A stretch of DNA of 13,610 bases from Oligoflexaceae bacterium (GTDB lineage: Bacteria; Bdellovibrionota_B; Oligoflexia; Oligoflexales; Oligoflexaceae). This document shows, piece by piece, positions 1 to 6,949 of this stretch (positions are counted from its first letter, which is position 1; each line of letters opens with the position of its first letter). Position numbers and translations under genes: made by a program. The notes beneath the pieces were generated by a model. That model ran no database searches. It was not told where the DNA came from and saw only the letters and a program-made list of their open reading frames with translations. The stretch lies in the NCBI GenBank assembly GCA_947474445.1, contig CANJJY010000076.1, positions 1 to 13,610 on the forward strand, given 5' to 3'.

Positions 1-1139
1 AGGCTTATGATCGTAAGGAGTCCAAATTTAGTCACGCCCTCTTGGCTGTCGAACAGAATCACCTTTGGCTTCTAGCCGACGATGCTGAAGCGCCCAAGTT
101 CCGATTCTCTTTGCGCCTTGCTCTCGATGCTGAGCGCGAGACCTCCTACCAGGAACCTGGTGAAAGAAATATCGAGAGGCTCCTGGCCTACTTTGAGAAG
201 TCACTCGGCAATCTCAAACTCAGCTTGGGGTATCAAGAGGTACAATGGGGAGAAAATCTACTGCTGCCCATTCTTGATGTAGTGAATCCAAGGAATCTCG
301 ATTCGATTCGTGGGTTTTACGATCCCGAGGCGAAGATGGCAAGTCCCATGGTCCGTTTAGAGTGGGCGCAATCCAATTGGGAGATTGAGGGGATTGCTGT
401 GCCCTTGCCGACCAAGAGCAGACAGCCCGAGCGCGTCGGTGAGTTCGGAGTAAAAGATGGTCGCCATTACGAGCTTGAACATGATGGCGAATATGGTGGA
501 CGGCTAGGAACCCTACGCAATGGGGTCAATACTAACATCTACTACTTTAGGCATCATCCCCGCGAGCCGAGCTATCGGTTCCTCGCTTTTGATGGGGATG
601 AGAGCATCACTCTTGAAGAGGAAATGGTCGAGACCAGCGGTTTCAGCCTTTCCTATGCTGATTACAGCTGGCTCTTGCGCTTAGACCTTGCTGACCATCA
701 AAATTTTCCAGCCACCAGCGTTGCACCGCAAGTGGAGCGCTCGCGACTCGAGCAGGGAATCCTCGGCTTTACCTGGACGAATGAGGATCAGCAGAGTATC
801 GGTATTGAATGGCACAATGATTACTGGCAGGATCTTCCCGATGTATACACAGCCGGTGCCTGGGTCGATCGAAAAAAGTCTCTCTCCTACCTCAGCTGGT
901 TGGGCTTAACAGCTAACCTTAGCCTCACTTTTGGCCAAACAAAAGTTGAACCTCAATTCTTCTACTTGAAAGGATTGAATAACGATGATTCTCTACTTCG
1001 CCTTATCATGCCTATCAATCTCAGCGATGAGTTGACCCTAGCAGGCGAATATCAGACGACTCACGCGGAAACCACGAGTCCTAAAGTCCTTCTCAGTCAG
1101 TCAGAATCATTTTCATGGCGGCTTACGTATGCCTTCTAA
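1..1139 (+). CDS. DUF1302-like outer-membrane beta-barrel protein, 5' end missing
   Basis: The frame is open from base 3 to the TAA at 1137-1139, so the gene enters from outside the window; 378 residues are visible. The TTG at 42 is only an internal codon. The stretch LGYQEVQWGENLLLP followed by DVVNPRNL (about bases 231-300) matches the family hallmark, in which a WGE motif precedes a VNP motif. The rest alternates short amphipathic strands rich in W, Y and F, and the chain ends in Tyr-Ala-Phe; a terminal aromatic residue is the usual insertion signal of outer-membrane barrels. DUF1302 proteins are often found next to DUF1329 proteins and RND/MMPL transporters in lipid or sterol export and uptake clusters. 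Whether those partners lie upstream cannot be seen. The stop overlaps the start of the next gene, suggesting co-transcription. The family call is by motif memory; the substrate is unknown. Confidence 0.8.
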   Translation, partial: AYDRKESKFSHALLAVEQNHLWLLADDAEAPKFRFSLRLALDAERETSYQEPGERNIERLLAYFEKSLGNLKLSLGYQEVQWGENLLLPILDVVNPRNLDSIRGFYDPEAKMASPMVRLEWAQSNWEIEGIAVPLPTKSRQPERVGEFGVKDGRHYELEHDGEYGGRLGTLRNGVNTNIYYFRHHPREPSYRFLAFDGDESITLEEEMVETSGFSLSYADYSWLLRLDLADHQNFPATSVAPQVERSRLEQGILGFTWTNEDQQSIGIEWHNDYWQDLPDVYTAGAWVDRKKSLSYLSWLGLTANLSLTFGQTKVEPQFFYLKGLNNDDSLLRLIMPINLSDELTLAGEYQTTHAETTSPKVLLSQSESFSWRLTYAF

Positions 1140-1569
1140 TGCGACAAAGGCCCCAAGGCATGACCCAGGACTCAAGATTGAACGTCCTCACCTCGAGGGC
1201 CAGCAGCGCTTGACTCTCATCGTCGGCATGTCCTGCCGCAATCTGAGAGGCTTTGTCTTTATGTGGACGCACATAGCTCATTTTATATGGGCTACGGCAC
1301 GAGCATCCGGCTGTATCAGTATCTTACCTGGCGTCAGTAGTCCCCTATCCCTCACTCTCGTCAGCTACTGGTCCTCGTCAAAAGAACTCTACCGCTTCGT
1401 GAGGTCTCCGGCCCACCTCAAATGGATGACGTTTCTTACGCGGCATCCGAATTCGCTCAATCTCTTTAATGAAACCTATGCAGCGCCCGTTTCGGCCAAC
1501 TTTGTGAAGAGAGCTAGAGGCTATGCAAAGGGTCTCATGGTGAAGGGAGAGGAGAATTCAGGAGCATAG
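1129..1569 (+). CDS. Small protein resembling DUF4188/af470-like monooxygenase family
   Basis: This 146-codon frame starts at an ATG inside the last codons of the barrel gene (11-base overlap), which would fit translational coupling. A TTG at 1210 is an alternative start that would trim a poorly conserved-looking leader. From residue 28 the pattern is LTLIVGM, then a Trp-containing helix, a GC pair, and SLTLVSYWSSSKELYRFV, with H..W and F..ETYAAP after it. In DUF4188-type proteins, which have a dimeric alpha+beta barrel fold, I recall the order YW-S-x-x-x-L-x-x-[FY]-A, H-x-x-W and HETY. The match is suggestive but not decisive: here the residue before ETY is Asn rather than His, and the usual terminal NMPxxGL motif is absent. 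It could be a divergent or decaying member, or a chance frame. No competing frame of similar length exists on either strand. Confidence 0.45.
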   Translation: MPSNATKAPRHDPGLKIERPHLEGQQRLTLIVGMSCRNLRGFVFMWTHIAHFIWATARASGCISILPGVSSPLSLTLVSYWSSSKELYRFVRSPAHLKWMTFLTRHPNSLNLFNETYAAPVSANFVKRARGYAKGLMVKGEENSGA

Positions 1570-1800
1570 AGATATGCCTTCCGTGAAAGACCATCATTTT
1601 TCTGCCCACAAACCCTCAAGGCTCGGAAACAGCGCGGGAAAAAGCTGTAGATCACATCCGAGTGTATGAGAGCCACTTCTTTCGTGAGGCTTTCGCTCCG
1701 TCATTTGCAAGTCTTTACGGGATCTTAAATAGAGCTAAAAACCGCAGCTCTTGGCTCAAGCCTTGCTTAACTCACTCTATCACCCTAGTGAGGCCAACTT

Positions 1801-3105
1801 ATGAATCAGCTTATCTTAGCTATTCGAAATTCTGCCTTGAGCTTGTTAGCCCTGTCGGTCTGCGTGTTCATCGCAGGTTCGTGCTCGTCAAAGAAGCAAA
1901 AGGGTAACAAATCGCTCTCTCAGAGCGGAGACAGCTCGATCAATGTCGATGTCCTCAAACAGCTTGACGACTACATGACTCCAATCACCCAAGAAGAAGC
2001 GGGTCCGAGCACGGCACGAACAGTTGATTTAGGGGACGAGGATGAAGACCTTGATATTGTCTTGCCTCAGTGCGGAATCCCTGACTTTGCTGACGCTGAT
2101 GCCAAGACCTTTTCAACCCTTATGGAGGAAACCTATACGAGGGTTATCAATGCAGGGTTCGCTACAGCTCTCGTGGATATCACATCCAAACTCGATCTCA
2201 ACGGGACCCTCAAGGAAACGACCTTGGACGTGCACGTCAGCTATGCCAATGCCAAAGGCACGTCCGAGTTAGGTGCCCCTACTGATGTCGGCTCGATCAA
2301 TCAAAGAGCCGCAGATCTCACTCGACGCTTTGCCGGTTACGTGACGAACTATACCGTGGCCAATAATTCTAATTTTTCTAAGGAATGGACCGGAATCGTC
2401 TGCACAGTTCGAGCAGCCGATCACTTGAAGAATACCCGAGACGGCTACACGAGCGAAGTCAGCTTTTATCCGCCCATCGCCCCGGCGGTCTCACCTATCG
2501 CTGACGCTGCTCGCTACGGAAAAGAACTCGGGGAATTCCGATTCTTCAGGAACATTACAGCAACCGTTACCGCTAGTGACAATCCTGCATTGGACCTCAA
2601 AAAGAAGTATATCGGGAGCATACTCATCGAGAAGATACCTGCCGAAAGGATGACGCCGATCGGTCTCTTCAAGGGCGACGTCGCTTATCGGGTGAGTAAT
2701 CGCTTCGGATCCAACGATGAGACTTTAGCCCTCGACTTTCATCTTTGGACGGAGTATTACATTGATCATGGTCAAAGAGCATTTTCTGGCATCATCACCG
2801 ATGTCGGTGATGATGAGTTGAGGTATTTCGCAGGTATTTATAAAGGGGAAAGCGGCGTTCCAAAGGTCTTGGTAAGCTACGCGAAGGATATAGCTCCTCT
2901 AATCAAAGAAAACTGCTCCAACTGTCATCGGCCCAACAATGCACCACGCTTAGATCTGAGCACCTATGAGCAAGTTAAGAAAGCGGCGACAGAAAAAGGC
3001 TTGATTGGTCGGGTCCTCGGCGGGAGTATGCCGCCTACCGGAGCCCTCAGCGGTGATCCAAAGAAGCTTTTCTCGAGCTGGTCGCAGACGGGTTTTCCTC
3101 AGTAA
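1801..3105 (+). CDS. Lipoprotein with C-terminal c-type cytochrome (CxxCH) domain
   Basis: The 434-residue product begins with a lipoprotein signal: basic Arg9, a hydrophobic stretch to about residue 26, and lipobox A25-G26-S27-C28, followed by a Ser/Lys-rich linker. The ATG is preceded by a GTGAGG Shine-Dalgarno-like site at 1788-1793. Residues about 80-355 form an unrecognised, probably beta-rich domain with two isolated cysteines (in LPQCGIPDF and TGIVCTVRA). The C-terminal 70 residues are a compact haem domain: C372-S-N-C375-H376 covalently binds haem c, and M410 in GGSMPP is the likely distal ligand. The sequence YAKDIAPLIKENC just before it is typical of the small PSCyt1-like domains. 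It should be anchored in the periplasm or on the cell surface and transfer electrons. It is first in a run of four same-strand genes; the next start is 33 bases downstream. In the 231-base gap upstream I see only a weak hairpin (AGAGCT 1731-1736 with AGCTCT 1746-1751) and no convincing promoter. The haem domain is certain by motif; the role is inference. Confidence 0.85.
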   Translation: MNQLILAIRNSALSLLALSVCVFIAGSCSSKKQKGNKSLSQSGDSSINVDVLKQLDDYMTPITQEEAGPSTARTVDLGDEDEDLDIVLPQCGIPDFADADAKTFSTLMEETYTRVINAGFATALVDITSKLDLNGTLKETTLDVHVSYANAKGTSELGAPTDVGSINQRAADLTRRFAGYVTNYTVANNSNFSKEWTGIVCTVRAADHLKNTRDGYTSEVSFYPPIAPAVSPIADAARYGKELGEFRFFRNITATVTASDNPALDLKKKYIGSILIEKIPAERMTPIGLFKGDVAYRVSNRFGSNDETLALDFHLWTEYYIDHGQRAFSGIITDVGDDELRYFAGIYKGESGVPKVLVSYAKDIAPLIKENCSNCHRPNNAPRLDLSTYEQVKKAATEKGLIGRVLGGSMPPTGALSGDPKKLFSSWSQTGFPQ

Positions 3106-3125
3106 TGGACGCTTGCAGGCAAGGT

Positions 3126-3132
3126 AAGGAGG
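3126..3132 (+). promoter_or_regulatory. Strong ribosome binding site of the interrupted cytochrome gene
   Basis: AAGGAGG lies 6 bases before the ATG at 3139, a near-perfect Shine-Dalgarno site. It fixes the start and implies that the gene was, or is, well translated, which bears on how to read the in-frame TGA. Confidence 0.75.
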
Positions 3133-3138
3133 TCAGAT

Positions 3139-4179
3139 ATGTTAGGCAACTTAAGATTCACCAACGTTCGATTGATTCTGATCTTTTCCTTAGCATTGCT
3201 ATCGCAAGAATCACTTTCCAAGCCCTGGGCCAGTGAGCTCTTCTGCAAATCCTTCCCAGACAGTCCGGCTTGCTCGGGGGCGAATATCTCTTGCGCTTAT
3301 TGTCATCAAGGGCAGCCACCAGAACTCAATAGCTTTGGTAAATGCCTTAAGACCTCTCTCCATGAGGAAAATGCAGACTTTCCTTCCGACAGCGGCGATC
3401 TCCAGCATTTCATTGCGTCCATCGGTTCAAAGGACTGCGACCATGATGGCTTTTCCAACTTGCGTGAAATCGAATTGGGAAGTCTACCAGGTAGCTTATC
3501 AAGCACCCCTCGCACATCGTCTTGCGAGAAGGGAAGCGGAGGATCGAAAGCTTGCAGCTCCGATCCAGACTATGTGTATAAAAAGGTTTGGTTCGATGTG
3601 TGTGGAGAACCTCCTAGTTACAGCGATTTTTTGAAGTTCAAAAATCTTAAGGCTGAGGCTAAATCCGAAGCTATTGACGAGCAACTCGATAGCTGTATGA
3701 ATAGCAACTACTGGAGGGGGAAGGACGGGGTGATTTGGGAAATCGGACACTATAAAATCCGTCCGGTAGGCTCCGTCAAAGCGGGAGAAGATCCTGGCGT
3801 CCTTCCTATTGTTGATTACTATGCTGATTTCAATCTTTTCGTCTATTCCCAGATTGATGACCACGATGCGAGAGAACTTCTACTGGCCGACTATACCGTC
3901 ACGCGAACTATCGCGGCAAACAATCGTACTGTTTATACAAAAATTGCACCCCAAAGGCTTCTTGATGGGCAGGTGATGCAACCCGAACGTCGAGTTGGAC
4001 TCTTGACGACCTTCTGGAACCTCAGCTTCTATCTTAACTATACCGGGATCGCACGAGTTCTTGTGGCTCAGGCTTTTAACGCCTATCTCGGCGTGAGCCT
4101 GGCCCAGATGCAAGGACTCAACCCACCAGACCCTGAGGAAAGCAGCTTTAGAGATTACGATTCCAAGGGTGTGACATGA
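3139..4179 (+). CDS. Exported multi-haem cytochrome-like protein, part before the in-frame TGA
   Basis: The product starts with a Sec signal peptide (hydrophobic residues about 11-22) and reads 346 residues to a TGA. A first haem site, C52-A-Y-C55-H56, lies near the N-terminus. Residues D99-C-D101-H-D103-G-F-S-N-L-R-E110 have the spacing of a 12-residue EF-hand calcium loop, as in other SN..E..LG repeats of secreted proteins. A segment reading DVCGEPPSYSDF resembles the G-x-PP/PT element of planctomycete-type cytochrome-associated domains. The part containing RRVGLLTTFWNLSFYLNYTG and then RVLVAQAFNAYLGVSL resembles the R-x-GLL and R-x-x-x-x-x-YLG elements of DUF1592/DUF1588-type domains. The expected next element of that family, CxxCH-x-x-x-DP, is missing from this part but lies directly after the TGA in the same frame. 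As it stands the protein would have lost its second haem and its C-terminal domain. Family calls are from motif memory. Confidence 0.75.
   Translation: MLGNLRFTNVRLILIFSLALLSQESLSKPWASELFCKSFPDSPACSGANISCAYCHQGQPPELNSFGKCLKTSLHEENADFPSDSGDLQHFIASIGSKDCDHDGFSNLREIELGSLPGSLSSTPRTSSCEKGSGGSKACSSDPDYVYKKVWFDVCGEPPSYSDFLKFKNLKAEAKSEAIDEQLDSCMNSNYWRGKDGVIWEIGHYKIRPVGSVKAGEDPGVLPIVDYYADFNLFVYSQIDDHDARELLLADYTVTRTIAANNRTVYTKIAPQRLLDGQVMQPERRVGLLTTFWNLSFYLNYTGIARVLVAQAFNAYLGVSLAQMQGLNPPDPEESSFRDYDSKGVT
4177..4179 (+). other. In-frame TGA interrupting the cytochrome gene
   Basis: Codon 347 is TGA. The same frame continues as Pro-Glu-Cys-Ala-Gln-Cys-His and stays open to a TAA at 4648-4650, so this is a single-codon interruption without frameshift. 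TGA is used as a true stop elsewhere in the window: the barrel gene on the minus strand ends Tyr-TGA at 6950. A genome-wide reassignment is therefore unlikely. The next base is C, a context known to be leaky for UGA in E. coli. An imperfect candidate stem (GTGACA 4171-4176 with TGTCAC 4195-4200) encloses the TGA in an 18-base loop. This is not the usual bacterial SECIS layout, in which the hairpin lies downstream of the UGA. Confidence 0.9.
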
Positions 4180-4650
4180 CCAGAATGTGCGCAGTGTCAC
4201 CAGACGATAGATCCTCTCGCTTATCCTTTTCGCAATTATAATGGGCTGACCGGTACGACTCGAGTCTTACAGGGGCAGAGCGCGACGCCGCTGCAAAACC
4301 TGGCCAATCTCGGGGACGAGAAGAGCCTGATTCCTCTCTCCTATGCCTTGCCCAGAATGGAGTTTCTCAACGACCAGTATCCAGGAATCAAAGAGATGCC
4401 GGAAGCGGGATACATTATGGGGCAACGTGTCGAAAACCTAAGAGAATGGGCGGAAGTCCTGGTCAATAGCGATCAGTTTGCGGCTAATTCCGTGAAGGAC
4501 TATTGGAAGGTCATGATCGGTCACGATCCCCAGGGCTATGAAAACGTCGAATATGAGGCTCTCTGGAAAAAATTTAGGACAGAACACAGCTATAGTGTCA
4601 AAGCGCTTCTTCATGATCTCATCAAGACGGAGGCCTATAGTGTTCCCTAA
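4180..4650 (+). pseudogene. C-terminal part of the interrupted cytochrome gene (second CxxCH)
   Basis: This is the continuation, in the same frame, of the gene starting at 3139; read through, the whole would be 503 residues. It opens with C350-A-Q-C353-H354 (numbered from the 3139 start), then Q-T-I-D-P-L-A-Y-P-F, the standard CxxCH-x-x-[IM]-DPL signature of cytochromes of the DUF1588 type. Later LREWAEVLVNSDQFAANSV and DYWKVMIGHDP match the C-terminal helices of that family. No ATG with a ribosome binding site follows the TGA closely: the first in-frame ATG is at 4348, after the haem motif, and has no Shine-Dalgarno site. Independent translation of a functional piece is therefore unlikely. 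Codon use and reading quality do not decay after the TGA, so if this is a pseudogene it is very recent. Alternatives are readthrough, selenocysteine or a base-call error (TGG or CGA to TGA). Confidence 0.7.
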
Positions 4651-5290
4651 CATTTTTTATATGATATTCATGTGTAGTATGGTCCTCTCATCATGCCTTC
4701 GAGATCGCAAAGTTGCGCACCAATTGACGGGCGAAGGGCAAGATTCGCGTGTTGAAGCTGCTCCCCCGTCCCAAGGTCAGGTGAAACGGAAAAGATCTTC
4801 ATTATTGAAAAACAGCTTGGCCAAGATCCTTGCCCTCGATCCTAAGGGGATGTGTCTCGAGCTGGGACGCCTTCCCTGTGCCGATGTAGTACATAAGGTC
4901 AGTCTTGGAGGTATGGATGCTTACGGCAATGCTCAGTATCGCTACCCAGAGCATGCCGCGGCGACGTCGGCCATGTCCCTTGATCGTCTCGTCTTATCGG
5001 CCTGTTCGCAAAGAGCCGGCCTTGATCTCCTCAATCCAGCCCGAGCGGTCATTTTTAAAGACGTCGAACTCAGTGTCGATGGACGGCTCATGAAAACGGA
5101 GGCCGTTGCTCAAGCTATACAAACTCTCTATCAGAGGGCCTTCCTGAGGAATCCGACCGAAGGTGAGGTGCAGAGTCTCCTCGATTTCTACGAAGCCGTC
5201 TATGCCGAACAATCGATAGGCGCAGCGCGCAATTGGATGGTTTTAAGCTGCTATTCCGTACTAACAAGTTTAGAGGCCGGATTCTATTAA
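4613..5290 (+). CDS. Small lipoprotein with a C-terminal helical domain of PSD1/DUF1585-like type
   Basis: I chose the ATG at 4613 because it gives a good lipoprotein signal: an RRR cluster at residues 5-7, a hydrophobic run, and lipobox L25-S-S-C28. An ATG at 4538 would add 25 unneeded residues, and one at 4661 would remove the basic region. No clear Shine-Dalgarno site precedes 4613; the start lies inside the 3' end of the preceding cytochrome gene (38-base overlap), so expression may rely on translational coupling. The mature part (about 197 residues) has a Lys/Arg-rich linker, two cysteines in GMCLELGRLPCADV, and a C-terminal segment IQTLYQRAFLRNPTEGEVQS followed by NWMVLSCYSVLTSLEAGFY. 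This resembles the R-x-PT-x-x-E element and the last helix of proteins encoded next to DUF1501 or DUF1800 genes. It probably acts with its neighbours in the periplasm; no catalytic motif is visible. Confidence 0.7.
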   Translation: MISSRRRPIVFPNIFYMIFMCSMVLSSCLRDRKVAHQLTGEGQDSRVEAAPPSQGQVKRKRSSLLKNSLAKILALDPKGMCLELGRLPCADVVHKVSLGGMDAYGNAQYRYPEHAAATSAMSLDRLVLSACSQRAGLDLLNPARAVIFKDVELSVDGRLMKTEAVAQAIQTLYQRAFLRNPTEGEVQSLLDFYEAVYAEQSIGAARNWMVLSCYSVLTSLEAGFY

Positions 5291-5312
5291 CTCTGGGTCG
5301 GGAGACTTTGCG

Positions 5313-6863
5313 ATGATAAGACGTACAAAAAAACCTGAACCCTTTGCTCTCGATCGGCGTCGGCTCTTGCGAGGCGGAGCATCTGGTCTCTCAACTCTGC
5401 TTCTTGGCGCAAGCGGTCCTTTCTCTCTATCGGCTTGCCTCAAGTCTGGCGAAGTTCAGAAGGGTAAGATCAATAGCAGTGAGGCTCCTCGCAAGTTTCT
5501 TTTCGTATTCGGTGCGATGGGTGGAGCTTCGATAAATGACAGCTTTTTGGCTCGACGTGAATCTGAAGTTAAAACGCCGTCCATTCTCAATGTCTTTCCG
5601 GACCAATTAATCAAAGGGATCGATGGTAGCGATCTACGCGCCGTGGATATGGCTGCTGACGCAATCGGAGCCCTCCCTTTTCCGGTTAAAGCTGTGCAAT
5701 CACGATTTTTGTCGAAATATCACCAAGACATTATGGTGGCGACCGTTTCGGGAACCTCAGTCGCTCACCCTACGGCCCAGTTTCGCAGCGTCACGGGCCA
5801 TGATGCCTGGAACGGTCGTACCCTTCAAGAAGCGGTGGCAGCTCACCACGGCAAAGGACTGTTGCTTCCCAATATCAATATGGCAACCGTCGGATATGCC
5901 GAACATGGGACTGATGCGAGCCTACCCTCGTACGCAATCGCAGAAACCATCGCGGATCCAGCTTTTTTCCCCTTTGGAATGCACGGTTACAAGGGAATCC
6001 AGGGAGCCCCAAGCGACAAACTGATGAATATGGCTCGTAATCTTCGCGACCAGCAGCTCGAACCACAGTCGCCATTTGTCCAGGCCAATCGCAGCAATGC
6101 GCTTATTCAGGAATGGATAGCAGCGCGGTCGCGTCAGAGGCTATTTGAGGACAGCGATCTCATCAACCGCCTCAATCCCTTTGAAGACAGCAAGGATCTT
6201 CCCTTCAAAGATTTTAACCTGGAGCCCAATAAGGATAGTGAGCTCCTCAGAGCGGCCTTTCCTGATCTTGGGGCTGACCCTTTGCAGACCCAGGCTTGTC
6301 TTGCGTACCTATCGATCACCCAAGGATTGACCTGTACAGCGACGTTTGGCCTCGGCATGAATGTGTCCGTCGATGGCAAGGATATCGACTCTCCGCTCTT
6401 GACCAATACGCCGACAGCGTTCGATTATTCCCACAACGCACACCGGAGCACGCAGGCTCTTCTATGGCATCGAGTACTCGATACCCTTGATCGTCTCATC
6501 ACACTCTTGAAAGCTACGGAGTATAGGGATGGGGAAAGCTATTGGGATCATTCTATGATCTACATTGCTACAGAATTCGGTCGAGATAAGAAGAGGCTAG
6601 CGAATCTCCGTGAATTCCCGACTGGCCATGACGTTAACAACGGAGTCGTCGTCATTTCGCCGATGGCGCAGGGAGGGCGAGTTCTCGGTGGCGTCGATGG
6701 AGAGACGCTTCAAACCTATGGTTTCAATCCCGAGACGGGTGAACCTGAGCGGGGCCGGCAGATGAGCGAAAAGGAGATCTATGCCGGCATCCTGCAAGCC
6801 CTGGAGGTTGATACCAGCGGATCCGGACTTCCTTCCGTGAAAGCCATGCGAAGAAAGTCTTAA
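5313..6863 (+). CDS. Tat-exported DUF1501 family protein with lipobox
   Basis: The 516-residue product starts after a gap of 22 bases, with GGGAG at about 5299-5303 as ribosome binding site. The N-terminus carries a twin-arginine signal, D14-R15-R16-R17-L18-L19, then a weakly hydrophobic Gly/Ser/Leu stretch ending in L39-S40-A41-C42. This suggests Tat export followed by lipidation. The body matches DUF1501, a sulfatase/alkaline-phosphatase-like fold of unknown activity: SGTSVAHPTAQ near residue 150, F370-D-Y-S-H374-N-A-H377, a helix LLWHRVLDTLDRLITLLK, T420-E-F-G-R424-D425, and G438-H439-D440-V-N-N443-G444 before a GGRVLGG turn. The His/Asp sets could bind a metal, as in the related fold, but which residues do so is not certain. 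In planctomycetes and relatives such genes accompany haem proteins of PSCyt/PSD type, as here. It is the last gene of the run. Confidence 0.85.
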   Translation: MIRRTKKPEPFALDRRRLLRGGASGLSTLLLGASGPFSLSACLKSGEVQKGKINSSEAPRKFLFVFGAMGGASINDSFLARRESEVKTPSILNVFPDQLIKGIDGSDLRAVDMAADAIGALPFPVKAVQSRFLSKYHQDIMVATVSGTSVAHPTAQFRSVTGHDAWNGRTLQEAVAAHHGKGLLLPNINMATVGYAEHGTDASLPSYAIAETIADPAFFPFGMHGYKGIQGAPSDKLMNMARNLRDQQLEPQSPFVQANRSNALIQEWIAARSRQRLFEDSDLINRLNPFEDSKDLPFKDFNLEPNKDSELLRAAFPDLGADPLQTQACLAYLSITQGLTCTATFGLGMNVSVDGKDIDSPLLTNTPTAFDYSHNAHRSTQALLWHRVLDTLDRLITLLKATEYRDGESYWDHSMIYIATEFGRDKKRLANLREFPTGHDVNNGVVVISPMAQGGRVLGGVDGETLQTYGFNPETGEPERGRQMSEKEIYAGILQALEVDTSGSGLPSVKAMRRKS

Positions 6864-6949
6864 GATTCAATATTCGCCACTTAACCACTGCATGTTTCTC
6901 GCTCAAAAAAGGGCTATATTGGTTGAATATCCCTCCTTTCAACCTGCTG

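Noticed and set aside
1662..1907. 81-codon plus-strand frame
   Set aside because: It overlaps the lipoprotein start and signal peptide at 1801, has no ribosome binding site, and its product has no domain-like pattern.
4171..4200. SECIS element around the TGA
   Set aside because: The only 6-bp stem encloses the TGA rather than following it, and the loop does not resemble bacterial SECIS; not strong enough to call selenocysteine.
4176..4241. Restart at the ATGA overlap at 4176
   Set aside because: That ATG opens a different frame which stops after 21 codons and does not read the haem motif.
4348..4650. Separate 100-residue gene starting at ATG 4348
   Set aside because: It is only the tail of the interrupted cytochrome: no Shine-Dalgarno site, and the conserved CxxCH signature lies before it in the same frame.
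1577..6843. 13-base direct repeat CCTTCCGTGAAAG at 1577 and 6831
   Set aside because: About one such match is expected by chance in a window this long, and the flanks do not match.
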